Part shown: one piece after another, positions 7,776 to 16,722 of the stretch
How positions within the stretch are numbered: the stretch's first letter is position 1
How the letters are laid out: every line of letters begins with the position of its first letter
Assembly (NCBI GenBank): GCA_903828455.1
Contig: CAIKMJ010000062.1
Span: forward strand, 59,706 to 123,705
Direction: 5' to 3'
Length of the DNA stretch: 64,000 nucleotides
From: an uncultured Acidobacteriia bacterium
Lineage (GTDB): Bacteria > Acidobacteriota > Terriglobia > Bryobacterales > Bryobacteraceae
Translations under genes and position numbers: made by a program
Notes under the pieces: generated by a model
What the model saw: the letters and a program-made list of their open reading frames with translations, nothing else
Told to the model about the DNA's origin: nothing
Databases searched by the model: none

Positions 7776-9425
7776 TTAAATTTCCTTCCGCTTGAGCACC
7801 CAGATCACGTTCGGCGACTGCGGCCGATAGCCCGCCACATCTCCCCACTTGTATTCAGTGAAATCCTCGGACAGAATATCCGCCACCCCGACCGGCACGT
7901 AGTGCTGTGGATAGTAACCCTTCCACCATTCGAAAATGCGCTTCGGCGAAGATTGCCTCGCCAGCCAGGACGTCGCGATATTGACAAAAACCACGTATTC
8001 CGGCCTCGCACTTTCCACCTGCTGTATGAATTCATCCTGCATCGTCAGCGCATACGGCTGATCTTCCATCAGCGGATAGACGTACAGATAGCCAGTCGCC
8101 GCCAGACGGTTCGCATAGAAAGGAATTTCCGGCTCCGATCCGAGCACGGCGATCCGCGCGTCTTTCTCCGAATTGGCCCGGATGTAATCGGCGATCTGAA
8201 TCGCCTCCGCAAACGGATTGGCCCCGTACATCGAGCGCGAGCAGTCCAGCGGACTCAACTGAAACAGGACCTCCTGCTGCTGCACCAGCGGCACCAGCAG
8301 TGCGGCGCCAAACAGCCCGCCTGCCGCCAGCGCACCGCGGGGCAGAATTTCGCTCAGGCAATGCATTGCCGCTCCGGCCAGCAGCGCCACGGCAGGAAGC
8401 ATCAGAACGAAATAGTGCTCCCGGAAATAAAACCCGGGGCAGACTGCCAAAAAGGAGCAGATCAGAAAACTGGTCAGCACCGCGGCCCGCGGCCGACTCC
8501 CCTTCCGGATCCAGAGCAGCACAAGCCCCGCCAGCGCCATGATCCAGATCGCAAGATTGGCTCCGGTCACGCGCGGGAAAGTAATCAGGAACATCCCGAT
8601 CCCGTCGGACACCTTCAGCTCCGTCGCATACTGCCGTGCGTAGGCAACGGTCCAAAACCAGAACCGGCCGAAGACTCCATCCCACCACAGCGCCAGCGCC
8701 GTCGCCTCCAGCGGCGCGGCAAACCCCAGTGCGAATATCCCCAGCTTCTTGAACAGCGGCGCGCGGGCTTCGTCTCGCCCCGTGAAATGGTCCCACCCGA
8801 GATACACCGCCGCAAACACCGTAAACAGCGCGCCGTGCTGCTTCATCAGAATGGCGACGCCGTAAAGCGTTCCGCTCCAGAACAGAACGGAAAATTCCCG
8901 GCGGTCGCACGCGCGCACCAGCAGCAGCGTTCCACCCACAGCCGCCAGCACAACGAAATGCGTCGCGTGTGCCTGCATCCCGTAAACTCCCGGCGACAGC
9001 GACAGCACCGCGTAGGCGGCGCACGCGGCCACCCCGGCCGCCGCCGATAGCAGCCGCTTGCCCAGCAGATAAACCAATACGATCGTCGCCGCGTTCACCA
9101 GCAGCAGCCCCACGTGAATCCCTGTAGTGGTCTGCCCGAATACGGCCATGATCGCCGCATACGCCGCATACGTCCCCGGAAACTTCATATTGAAGGCAAT
9201 CAGATACGGAGGGATGCCATGCAACATCAGCTGCCCCACGTACGCGAATTCACCCTCGTCCCGCTCCAGCGGAATCTCCAGCAGGCGAACCCGCACGGCG
9301 GCCGTCAGCGCCATCGCCAGCGCCACCAGCATCCACGGCCGGATCGCGGCAAGCCCTTCCGCCATGGAAACGCCGCGCCCGGATGCAGCCGGACGCAATT
9401 CGCCGGCCGGTATCTCGTCGCTCAA
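7776..9425 (-). CDS. GT39-type polytopic membrane glycosyltransferase
   Basis: About 549 residues with roughly ten membrane segments followed by a soluble periplasmic C-terminal domain. Near the first transmembrane helix is the acidic motif LERDEGEFAYVGQ, which matches the D/E catalytic loop of the ArnT/PMT/GT39 superfamily that uses polyprenyl-phosphate sugars on the periplasmic side. The chosen start is TTG 9425, whose TTGA overlaps the stop of the upstream glycosyltransferase and has GAGG 7 bases in front; ATG 9365 is the alternative. It forms a coupled pair with that upstream gene, so both may build the same surface glycan. Acceptor and sugar are unknown. Confidence 0.8.
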   Translation of the reverse strand: MSDEIPAGELRPAASGRGVSMAEGLAAIRPWMLVALAMALTAAVRVRLLEIPLERDEGEFAYVGQLMLHGIPPYLIAFNMKFPGTYAAYAAIMAVFGQTTTGIHVGLLLVNAATIVLVYLLGKRLLSAAAGVAACAAYAVLSLSPGVYGMQAHATHFVVLAAVGGTLLLVRACDRREFSVLFWSGTLYGVAILMKQHGALFTVFAAVYLGWDHFTGRDEARAPLFKKLGIFALGFAAPLEATALALWWDGVFGRFWFWTVAYARQYATELKVSDGIGMFLITFPRVTGANLAIWIMALAGLVLLWIRKGSRPRAAVLTSFLICSFLAVCPGFYFREHYFVLMLPAVALLAGAAMHCLSEILPRGALAAGGLFGAALLVPLVQQQEVLFQLSPLDCSRSMYGANPFAEAIQIADYIRANSEKDARIAVLGSEPEIPFYANRLAATGYLYVYPLMEDQPYALTMQDEFIQQVESARPEYVVFVNIATSWLARQSSPKRIFEWWKGYYPQHYVPVGVADILSEDFTEYKWGDVAGYRPQSPNVIWVLKRKEI

Positions 9426-11146
9426 TGTGCTGCCTCGCCGGAGATTCTGTGCGCCACGATAATGTTCTTCTCCGTGAAAAAGTTCAGCGACTGCCCGATC
9501 GGATCCGGAAAGTTTCCCCACGGCACATCCGGCGCCGGCACATCGTCCTGCGCCCATCGGTAGCGCTTCACTTCCCGCTCAAAAACCGGCCAGTGCACGA
9601 AGGTAACGCTTTGCCGCAACACCAGATAATCCGGTGGCTTGACCGCATCGTCCTCCGCCCGGAATGCCGAAACCCCGCCCCGAATCGGATTGCGCAGATA
9701 AAACATCATCGGATAATCCTCGTAGTTAGTGAGAATTTCATCGGTCGGCGTTACATGCTGCTGCAGCCATTCGATGACCATTCGGTTCGGATCCGGCCGG
9801 TAACCGAAAACTTCCGTCCACAGCGCGGACAACTCGCCCCGGACGAACCGCCCCCCGGGATACCACGCCGGCGCGTGGTTAACCACGTGCAGCGGCAGAC
9901 TCACCCACGGCGTCACCATCAGAACCACTGCCCCCATCCACGCATATACCGCCGGCAATCGAAATCCCCGCGCCAGCACCCACGCGCCGAGGAGGCACCC
10001 GATCGGCGCCGCCATAATGGAGTAACGCAGGAACGACGACTGCGCCGCCGTCGGCACCCAGAACAACAGCGCCCCGATGATCGCGCACGCCACCGCAATC
10101 AGCCGGCGCTCCATCGCCGCCAGCTTTTTCCAGCGCCATGCCAGCAACACCATCGCCGCCAACACCAGCAGCCCCGGCGCCACATATTCATTGATGTTGA
10201 AAAGGTTGCCCTGAAAGTAGGCACCCCAGTTCCCGTCCTGTTTCGCCCTGCCCCAAAGTCTGTAAAAGACGACGAACGGCGCCAGCGCCGCGGCCAGCGC
10301 CGTGCCCGCCAGAAACGGCCGCAACAGCCTGCGCCGGTCCGCCACGAACGCGTCCACAAAGAGCACGCCCAGCACGGGCCACACCGTGCCGTAATCCATC
10401 TGGAACCAGCACCATGCGGCGATCACGAATGCCGCCGCGCCCCACCGGCCGCCGCGCTGCCACCGGGTGTAAGCCGCAAGCGTGAGCAGCAGGAACAGGC
10501 TGGAAAGCGCATAGTACCTGCATTGCCGCGCGTGCAGAATCCAGTAGGAATTCAGGATCAGCAGGGCAACCGCCAGCTGCGCCATCAGCGGCGAGACAAA
10601 AATCGCCGCCACCCACTCATACAGCAGCAGCACCGTGCCCACGCCTGCCAGCGCAAAAGGAAGGCGCGCCGCCAGCGTGTTTTGCCCCAGCAACTTCAGG
10701 CTCGCCGCGGCGACAACAAACTGTCCCCACGGATGAAATGTCCACGTCGTATCCGGCCGGAAATAACCCCGATCGGCGTAGTATTCAATCGTCGCCCGCG
10801 GATTCGCCGTCCGCTGCCCGATCGTCGTCTGATCTTCAACCCGAAAATCGTCGAACGTGATCAGATTCACGCCGTCGTAAGCCAGCGGCTTCCCAAATCG
10901 CAGCATCCGCGTGGCCAGAACCGCCGTGAGCGCTTCGTCCTGCCAAAGATACTTATCGGCCAGACCGCCGAGAAGCAACACCGATGCCAGCAGTCCGGCA
11001 ACGGCCGGCGCAACATATCGCCACCCGCGCCAGCGGAGCGGCCGGACACTTTCCGCGTTCCCGCCACTACCCGCAGCCGCCGGCTCCGGCGCAACCTCGG
11101 GCCCGGTTCGGGGCGCGGCGCTTGGTTGTTCGTCTGAGATCGGCAT
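9422..11146 (-). CDS. GT39-type polytopic membrane glycosyltransferase
   Basis: About 574 residues from ATG 11146. A hydrophilic N-terminal tail of about 45 residues rich in Pro, Ala and Glu is followed by the first membrane helix (VAPAVAGLLASVLLLGGLA) and then the GT39 acidic motif LWQDEALTAV. A second conserved loop, FHPWGQFVVAA, is typical of dolichyl/polyprenyl-phosphate-dependent mannosyltransferase-like proteins. Multiple membrane helices and a soluble C-terminus follow. Its stop overlaps the start of the second GT39 gene as TTGA, so the two are translated together. Substrate is unknown; surface polysaccharide or protein glycosylation is the usual role. Confidence 0.82.
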   Translation of the reverse strand: MPISDEQPSAAPRTGPEVAPEPAAAGSGGNAESVRPLRWRGWRYVAPAVAGLLASVLLLGGLADKYLWQDEALTAVLATRMLRFGKPLAYDGVNLITFDDFRVEDQTTIGQRTANPRATIEYYADRGYFRPDTTWTFHPWGQFVVAAASLKLLGQNTLAARLPFALAGVGTVLLLYEWVAAIFVSPLMAQLAVALLILNSYWILHARQCRYYALSSLFLLLTLAAYTRWQRGGRWGAAAFVIAAWCWFQMDYGTVWPVLGVLFVDAFVADRRRLLRPFLAGTALAAALAPFVVFYRLWGRAKQDGNWGAYFQGNLFNINEYVAPGLLVLAAMVLLAWRWKKLAAMERRLIAVACAIIGALLFWVPTAAQSSFLRYSIMAAPIGCLLGAWVLARGFRLPAVYAWMGAVVLMVTPWVSLPLHVVNHAPAWYPGGRFVRGELSALWTEVFGYRPDPNRMVIEWLQQHVTPTDEILTNYEDYPMMFYLRNPIRGGVSAFRAEDDAVKPPDYLVLRQSVTFVHWPVFEREVKRYRWAQDDVPAPDVPWGNFPDPIGQSLNFFTEKNIIVAHRISGEAAH

Positions 11147-11930
11147 GAATTCAGTCCGTCCGGCCCCCTGCCGCTGCAGCAATACTCATTTTAGCTTGCC
11201 AGGCGACATCGAAACCTGGCTATTAACCGCCCGCCAAAATTAATTACACCATTTTTTTCAATTACTTAACATGCCCATTCGCCCTCCGGCCGGCGCTCTC
11301 CGTGCTACCGTCGTGCCGGGAGGCGGATTTGGGCCATTGCGTTCTAACAAGCGGCAGGCGTCACCAGTTGGGTTCGTTTTTTCAGATTCCGGGTTCGCTT
11401 TTTCAAATTCCGGGTTCGTTTTTTCGACTGCTGGGTTCGTTTTTTCAAGTGTTCGGTTTGCGGCTTAAGATGTTGGGTTCGTTTTTTCAAAAGTTCGGTT
11501 TGCGTCTTCAAATGCTGGGTTCGTTTTTTTCAAACTCCCGGTTCGCGGCTTCAAATGCTGGGTTCGTTTTTTCAAAAGTTCGGTTCGCGTCTTAAAGTGC
11601 TGGGTTCGTTTTTTCAAAAGTTCGGTTCGCGGCTTCAAATGCTGGGTTCGTTTTTTCAAACTCCCGGTTCGTTTTTCGAATCCGCATCTCGTTTTCCCAT
11701 GCCCGCCTCCGGGCGAATTGGGTTCGAACGTGCAAAAACGCGCTCCGCTGGCCAAACCCGCCCGGCTTCCCGGAATCTCGCCTTCCTCCCTGAAGCTGGC
11801 TTGGGTTCGTTTTTTCGTTTTCCGCCACTCCGCCCTTCCCGGTGCCGCCCCCGCCCCGCCCGAACTGGCTTCGTCCGTGCAAAAAACCCGGCCCGGCCCA
11901 TTGCTACCATGTAATTTCCCCGAAAATCCC
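11147..11930. other. 784-base non-coding interval with repeat array
   Basis: No convincing protein gene is seen. The left end (11215-11270) is unusually A+T-rich for this genome and lies upstream of the minus-strand glycosyltransferase pair, so it is a plausible promoter region. An imperfect inverted repeat CCAGG...CCTGG lies near 11199-11219. The centre is the tandem array described separately. Open frames of 96-155 codons exist on the minus strand but are only the repeat read in different frames. The right end leads into cysS. Confidence 0.7.
11369..11680. repeat. GGGTTCGTTTTTTC tandem array (21/42-bp period)
   Basis: About ten copies of the core GGGTTCGTTTTTTC start near 11370, 11391, 11412, 11433, 11475, 11517, 11560, 11602, 11644 and 11665. 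Spacing is 21 bases for the first copies and then 42, where each second 21-mer has changed to a related variant (GTTCGGTTTGCGTCTTCAA type). On the minus strand the core reads GAAAAAACGAACCCA and would translate as E-K-T-N-P repeats in one frame. An isolated further copy lies at 11801-11820. The period is a multiple of 3 but indels (43-base step) break any long frame, so a non-coding repeat is favoured. Confidence 0.88.
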
Positions 11931-13331
11931 ATGCCGCTGCGCTTCTACAACACGCTCACCCTGCAGGTCGAGCCCTTCTCGCCCGCCTCCGACAACACGG
12001 TGAAAATGTACACCTGCGGGCCCACCGTCTACGACTTCGCCCACATCGGCAACTTCCGCACCTTCGTCTTTTATGACCTGCTGCGCCGCGTCCTCAGCCT
12101 CAACGGCTTCCGGCTCAACCACGTCATGAACATCACCGACGTCGACGACAAAATCATCCGCAACGCCGTCGCCCAGGGCAAGTCCCTCAAGGACTACACC
12201 GACATCTACACCCAGGCCTTCCTCGACGACTGCGCCACGCTCCGCCTCCAGCGCCCCGAAACCATCGCCCGCGCCACCGACCACATCGACGGCATGGCCA
12301 AAGCCATCCACACCCTCGAAGCCCACGGCAACACCTATTCGAGCGACGGCTCCGTCTACTTCCGCATCTCCACCTTCCCCGGCTACGGCAAGCTCTCGCA
12401 CAACGACTTTTCCGGCATGGTCGCCGGCGCCCGCGTCGACGTCGATACCTACGAAAAGAACGACGCCCGCGACTTCGCCCTCTGGAAATCGCCCAAGCCC
12501 GGCGAACCCTTCTGGGACACCGAAATCGGCCCCGGCCGCCCCGGCTGGCACATCGAATGCTCCGTCATGGCCAGGGAATTCCTCGGCGATACGCTCGACA
12601 TCCATGCCGGCGGCATCGACCTCGTCTTCCCCCATCACGAAAACGAAATCGCCCAGTCCGAAGCCCTCACCGGCCAAATCTTTTCGCGCTTCTGGCTGCA
12701 CTCGGAGTTCCTTCTCGTCGAAGGCCAGAAGATGTCGAAGTCGCTCGGCAACTTCTATACCTTGCGCGACCTGTTCGCCAAAGGCATCGCGCCGGAGCAG
12801 ATCCGCTATCTGCTCGCCTCCGTGCCCTACCGCAAGAGCCTGAACTTTACCTTCGACGGCCTGAAATCCGCCGCCACCGCCATCGACCGCCTGCGCAATT
12901 TCCAGCTGCGCCTCAACACCGATAAGTTCCAGGAAGGCTCCGCCGAGCGCCTCGAAACCCTCGCCGCCCGCGCGCAGACCGACTTCCGCGCCTCGCTCGA
13001 CGACGACCTCAACACCGCCGAAGCCCTCGCCGCCGTCTTCGAATTCATCCGCGAAGCCAACATCGCGCTCGATTCCGGCGAATTCAAAGCCGGCAACGTC
13101 GCCTCCGCAAAGGCCGTTCTCGATTCCTTCGATTCCTTCTTCGATGTCCTGAAACCCACCGTCGCCGAAGGCGGTCTTTCCGATATGGAGATCGAAAAGC
13201 TCGTCGCCGAACGCACGGCGGCCAAAAAGTCGCGCGACTTCAAACGTTCCGATGAAATTCGCGCCGAACTGCTCGAAAAAGGCGTCATCCTCGAAGACAC
13301 CAAAGACGGTGTGCGGTGGAAGAGGAAGTAA
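11931..13331 (+). CDS. cysS: Cysteinyl-tRNA synthetase
   Basis: This 466-residue class I aminoacyl-tRNA synthetase charges tRNA(Cys). ATG 11931 gives the normal N-terminus (LRFYNTLT). Seen are the TCGPTVYDFAHIGNFRT segment containing the HIGH-like HIGN, the zinc-ligand region around residue 210 (ECSVMAREFLG, GGIDLVFPHHENEIAQSEA), and KMSKSLGNF. The C-terminal DALR-like domain ends in the usual GVILEDTKDGVRWKRK. Length is normal. It follows the repeat region and is followed after two bases by a PLP enzyme of sulfur amino-acid metabolism, so the two are almost certainly cotranscribed. Confidence 0.97.
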   Translation: MPLRFYNTLTLQVEPFSPASDNTVKMYTCGPTVYDFAHIGNFRTFVFYDLLRRVLSLNGFRLNHVMNITDVDDKIIRNAVAQGKSLKDYTDIYTQAFLDDCATLRLQRPETIARATDHIDGMAKAIHTLEAHGNTYSSDGSVYFRISTFPGYGKLSHNDFSGMVAGARVDVDTYEKNDARDFALWKSPKPGEPFWDTEIGPGRPGWHIECSVMAREFLGDTLDIHAGGIDLVFPHHENEIAQSEALTGQIFSRFWLHSEFLLVEGQKMSKSLGNFYTLRDLFAKGIAPEQIRYLLASVPYRKSLNFTFDGLKSAATAIDRLRNFQLRLNTDKFQEGSAERLETLAARAQTDFRASLDDDLNTAEALAAVFEFIREANIALDSGEFKAGNVASAKAVLDSFDSFFDVLKPTVAEGGLSDMEIEKLVAERTAAKKSRDFKRSDEIRAELLEKGVILEDTKDGVRWKRK

Positions 13332-13333
13332 CC

Positions 13334-14545
13334 ATGGCCAATCGCCCCGCTGAAAACACCAGCCTCTTCACCCGCGCCGTCCATTCCGGCGACCGCAAAC
13401 GCGCGCCCGGCAGCGGCTTCACTCCCGTCACCACGCCCATCCACACGGCGACCACGTATTTCTATAACGACGCCGCCGACCTCGAACGCGTCTTCTCCGG
13501 CGAACTCCCCGGCCCCAACTATTCGCGCCACGGCAACCCCACCAACGAAGCGCTCGAAGCGCTCCTCGCCTCGCTCGAATCCGGCGACGGCGCCCTGGCC
13601 TGCAGTTCCGGCATGGCCGCGCTGCACCTCGCCATCGTCACCGCGCTCGCCGACCGCAACAAGGTCATCCTCGCCTCCGGCGCGCTCTACGGCGCCACCA
13701 TCAACATGCTGGCGAAGGTGCTCGCCCCGTTCGGCATCGAAGCCGTCTTCACCGACTTCTGCGATGAAGCCGCCGTCGCCCGCGCCATCGCCGAACACAA
13801 GCCCGGCGCGCTGCTCATGGAGACCATCTCCAATCCGCTGCTCCGCGTCGCCCCCATGGACCGCATCGCCGCCATGGCGAAGGCCGCCGGCGCGCAGCTC
13901 ATCGTCGACAGCACCTTCACCACGCCGCTGCTGCTGCGTCCGCTCGAACACGGCGCGGACTATACAGTCCACAGCGTCACCAAGTATCTCGCCGGTCACG
14001 GCGACGTCCTCGGCGGCGTCGTCGTCACCAACGAACCCAATCTCGAACCGCTGCGCATGCTCTCGCGCTCGCTCGGCCCGCTGCTCGGCCCCTTCGAGTC
14101 GTACCTCACCATGCGCGGCATCAAGAGCTTCCCGCTTCGCATGGAACGCCAGTGCGCCAACGCCGGCCGCGTCGCCTCGTGGCTCGCCACGCATCCGGCC
14201 ATCGACCGCGTCTACTTCCCCGGCGACCCCGCCCATCCCGATGCCGCCGCCATCGCGCGCCTCTTCGCGCCCGGCCTCTTCGGCGCCATGGTGAGCTTCG
14301 AAGTCAAAGGCGCCGACCAGTCGGCCGTTTTCAGACTGATGAACGCGCTGCGCATGGTCGTGCCCGCCACGTCGCTCGGCGACGTGCAGTCCATGGTCGC
14401 CTACCCGGTGATGGCCTCCCATCGCGAACTGTCGCCGAAGCACCGCGAGCGCCTGGGCATTCGCGACAATCTGGTGCGCATCTCGGTCGGCATCGAATCC
14501 GTCGGGGACATCCTCGCGGATCTGGACCGGGCCCTGCGCGCCTGA
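13334..14545 (+). CDS. Transsulfuration-family PLP-dependent enzyme (cystathionine gamma-lyase/synthase or sulfhydrylase type)
   Basis: A 403-residue Cys/Met-metabolism PLP enzyme. Seen are the N-terminal TTYFYNDAADLERVFSG / YSRHGNPTNEALE segments, the cofactor-stacking SSGMAALHLAI, the phosphate and ring contacts (ETISNPLLRV, IVDSTFTTP), and the PLP lysine in HSVTKYLAGHGDVLGG. The C-terminal SVGIESVGDILADL is typical. Members include cystathionine gamma-synthase, gamma-lyase, O-acetylhomoserine sulfhydrylase and methionine gamma-lyase; sequence reading alone does not settle which. ATG 13334 lies two bases after the cysS stop, which ties it to cysteine supply. Confidence 0.9.
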   Translation: MANRPAENTSLFTRAVHSGDRKRAPGSGFTPVTTPIHTATTYFYNDAADLERVFSGELPGPNYSRHGNPTNEALEALLASLESGDGALACSSGMAALHLAIVTALADRNKVILASGALYGATINMLAKVLAPFGIEAVFTDFCDEAAVARAIAEHKPGALLMETISNPLLRVAPMDRIAAMAKAAGAQLIVDSTFTTPLLLRPLEHGADYTVHSVTKYLAGHGDVLGGVVVTNEPNLEPLRMLSRSLGPLLGPFESYLTMRGIKSFPLRMERQCANAGRVASWLATHPAIDRVYFPGDPAHPDAAAIARLFAPGLFGAMVSFEVKGADQSAVFRLMNALRMVVPATSLGDVQSMVAYPVMASHRELSPKHRERLGIRDNLVRISVGIESVGDILADLDRALRA

Positions 14546-14564
14546 TCCTCCCGGGGGCCTCAAC

Positions 14565-14570
14565 TACAAT
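14565..14570 (+). promoter_or_regulatory. -10-like TACAAT, 6 bases before the start (leaderless candidate)
   Basis: TACAAT ends 6 bases before ATG 14577 and no Shine-Dalgarno is present. Transcription would begin at or next to the start codon. Confidence 0.5.
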
Positions 14571-14576
14571 CTGCAT

Positions 14577-15932
14577 ATGCGTCCCGCGCTGCTCAGCTCC
14601 GCGTTGCTCAGCTCCGCGCTGCTCCTGCTCTGCGCGACGCTGGCCTCCACGGCCGCGTCCACGCCGCAGGAGATCTTCGACAGCGCCCGCGCGCAGATCT
14701 TCGACAACATCCGCCACGCCCCGCGCTACACCTGCGTCGAGAACATCACCCGCACCCGGTATGTCCCGGAGTACAGCCGCAAACTCGCCGCCTGCCACGA
14801 CTACGTGGACGCGCACGCGCGCGCCGTTGCCGCCGGCGCTGCTCCCGGTGCCGTCCGCTGGCATGACCGTCTGCGGCTCGACGTCGCAGTGCTCAACGGG
14901 CAGGAGACCTTCGCCTGGGCCGGCGCCCGGCAGTTCGAATCCACCAGCCTCGAAGATCTGGTCAGCAGCGGCACCACCGGCACCGGCGACTTCTTCTCGT
15001 TCCTCATCAGCGTCTTCACCGGCGACGCCGACCGCATCGCGCACGAAGGCATAAAGAAGACTCCGTTCGGCCTGCTGACCGTCTTCAACTACAACGTCCC
15101 GCTCGGCCAAAGCCACTACAAGTACCACACTACGGATTTCGATACCGTGCTCGCGCACCACGGCGCTTTCTGGCTGGATAACGAGACGTGGGCGCTGCGG
15201 CGGCTGATCGTCGAGTCCAGCGAACCGCCCGCCGGCGGCGACATGTGCATGGTCCGCAACACCATCGACTACCAGCACGCCAGAATCGGCAACGGCGACT
15301 ACCTGATCCCCGACGTCAGCACCATGGAAGTGATCTATAACGACGGCTCGGAATCGAAGAACGAAACGCGCTTCTCCGGCTGCCATGAATACGGCGTCGA
15401 ATCCACCATTCGCTACGACGACCCCGCCGCCGAACTGGCCGCCGCCGCCAGCGCGCCGCTCGTGCCGCTCCCCCCTGCCACCCGCATCCAGGTCGGTCTC
15501 GTCAGCAGGATCGACACCGCGACGACCGCCGCCGGCGACGAGGTCATCGCCTCGCCGCTTCGCGAGGTGCGCGATAAGAAACTGGGCGTCCTGCTGAAGA
15601 CCACGGACCGCCTTCACGGCCGCATCCTGCGCCTCGAACAGTTCGTCACCGCCGAGCCGCGCTGGGTGCTGGCGGTTCGCTTCGACACCCTGGAACGCAA
15701 CGGAGCCGAACAGCCCATCAGCCTTTCGCCCCTCGATGATGGAGACCGCACTCCGGCGATACAGCCGCCCGCGGCAACGATGCTGGGCCGCGGCCGGATC
15801 GTCGGCTCCAGCCCTCCGCCGCAGGTCCTGGTGGTGCCGCCGCGGCCAAAAGGCGGCGGCGTGTTTATCTTCAGCGCGAAGGGCGAACTCGTGCTCGACC
15901 GCGGCTTCCACTCTTCGTGGGAGACGCATTAG
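14577..15932 (+). CDS. Secreted protein of unknown function
   Basis: A 451-residue protein with a long alanine/leucine-rich signal peptide whose DNA contains a 15-base repeat (CTCAGCTCCGCG-type, three copies). The mature part begins TPQEIFDSARAQIFDNI and contains a four-Cys N-terminal half (TCVENITRTRY, LAACHDYVD, DMCMVRN, FSGCHEYG). The C-terminal third (PPATRIQVGLVSRIDTATTAAGDEV) resembles the beta-domain seen in acidobacterial proteins of unknown role. I recognise no enzyme motif. The start follows TACAAT by 6 bases without a ribosome-binding site. Its last 62 bases overlap the 3' end of the convergent pseudouridine synthase gene. Confidence 0.8.
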   Translation: MRPALLSSALLSSALLLLCATLASTAASTPQEIFDSARAQIFDNIRHAPRYTCVENITRTRYVPEYSRKLAACHDYVDAHARAVAAGAAPGAVRWHDRLRLDVAVLNGQETFAWAGARQFESTSLEDLVSSGTTGTGDFFSFLISVFTGDADRIAHEGIKKTPFGLLTVFNYNVPLGQSHYKYHTTDFDTVLAHHGAFWLDNETWALRRLIVESSEPPAGGDMCMVRNTIDYQHARIGNGDYLIPDVSTMEVIYNDGSESKNETRFSGCHEYGVESTIRYDDPAAELAAAASAPLVPLPPATRIQVGLVSRIDTATTAAGDEVIASPLREVRDKKLGVLLKTTDRLHGRILRLEQFVTAEPRWVLAVRFDTLERNGAEQPISLSPLDDGDRTPAIQPPAATMLGRGRIVGSSPPPQVLVVPPRPKGGGVFIFSAKGELVLDRGFHSSWETH

Positions 15933-16722
15933 CCCGGCCCCTGGCGCCGCTCAGCACCGCCACTTCTTCCGCCGCCAGATCGCGCCAGGTGCCGATCTTC
16001 AGCTCGCCGATCTCCACCGGGCCGATCGCCGTTCGCACCAGCTTCAGCACCTTGCTGCCCACCGCCTCCACCATGCGCCGCACCTGCCGGTTGCGGCCCT
16101 CCGTGATGCGGATTTCAATGTGCGAATACTTGCCCGAATCGCGCACCCGCCGCACCTCCGCCGCGCGCGTCATGCCGTCGCTCAGCTCCACGCCCTTGCG
16201 AAGCTGTTCGAGCGCCTCGTCCGTCAGCAGATCGGCGCACTTCACCAGATACGTCTTCTGAACCTTGTGATCCGGATTCGTCAGCCGCTCGGCGAAGTTC
16301 GTGTCGTTGGTCAGCAGCAGCAGGCCGCTGGTTTCGAGGTCGAGCCGCCCCACCGGCGAAACAAAGGTGTCGATCTCCTGAATCAGATCGTAGACCGTAG
16401 GCCGGCCGTCCGGATCCTTGTAAGTCGTGATGTAGCCGGCCGGCTTGTACAGCAGGATGTAGCGCCGCGCCTTCGCCTTCAGCGGACGCCCGTCGAACAG
16501 AATGCGGTCATGCTCGAACGAAACCCAGTGGTCGGGATTCTCCACCACGCGCCCGTTCACCTGCACGCGGCCCTCGTGGATCCAGCTGCGGGCTTCGGTG
16601 CGCGAGCCGATGCCGGTCTTGGAAAGAATGCGCTCCAGCGTCTTGCGCGGACCTTCCGGCTGCGTCGCGATCAGCGAAGCGGCGGCACGGGGCGGCGGGC
16701 GGCGGTCTTTTCGTTTGATCAG
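15871..16722 (-). CDS. RsuA/RluB-family pseudouridine synthase, probable CTG start
   Basis: The protein converts specific uridines of rRNA to pseudouridine. An N-terminal S4 RNA-binding domain (LERILSKTGIGSRTEARSWI, HEGRVQVNGRVV) is followed by the catalytic domain with GRLDLETSGLLLLTND (catalytic Asp) and ITEGRNRQVRRMVEAVG. The first ATG/GTG/TTG in frame is GTG 16566, which would cut off most of the S4 domain. The frame is open back to an in-frame TAA near 16740, and CTG 16722 sits in a CTGA overlap with the upstream gene and has AAGGTGG 7 bases in front. CTG is therefore the favoured start (283 residues). An Arg/Ser-rich tail closes the protein, overlapping a convergent gene. Confidence 0.85.
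   Translation of the reverse strand: MIKRKDRRPPPRAAASLIATQPEGPRKTLERILSKTGIGSRTEARSWIHEGRVQVNGRVVENPDHWVSFEHDRILFDGRPLKAKARRYILLYKPAGYITTYKDPDGRPTVYDLIQEIDTFVSPVGRLDLETSGLLLLTNDTNFAERLTNPDHKVQKTYLVKCADLLTDEALEQLRKGVELSDGMTRAAEVRRVRDSGKYSHIEIRITEGRNRQVRRMVEAVGSKVLKLVRTAIGPVEIGELKIGTWRDLAAEEVAVLSGARGRANASPTKSGSRGRARVRPSR

Noticed and set aside
11369..11680. CRISPR array
   Set aside because: Repeats are contiguous or alternate with related 21-mers rather than unique spacers, and no cas genes are in the window.
11465..11932. Minus-strand frames of 96-155 codons with K-T-N-P or K-R-T-Q repeats
   Set aside because: They are the tandem repeat read in different frames; frame breaks and low complexity argue against protein, although homologous repeats are annotated as proteins elsewhere.
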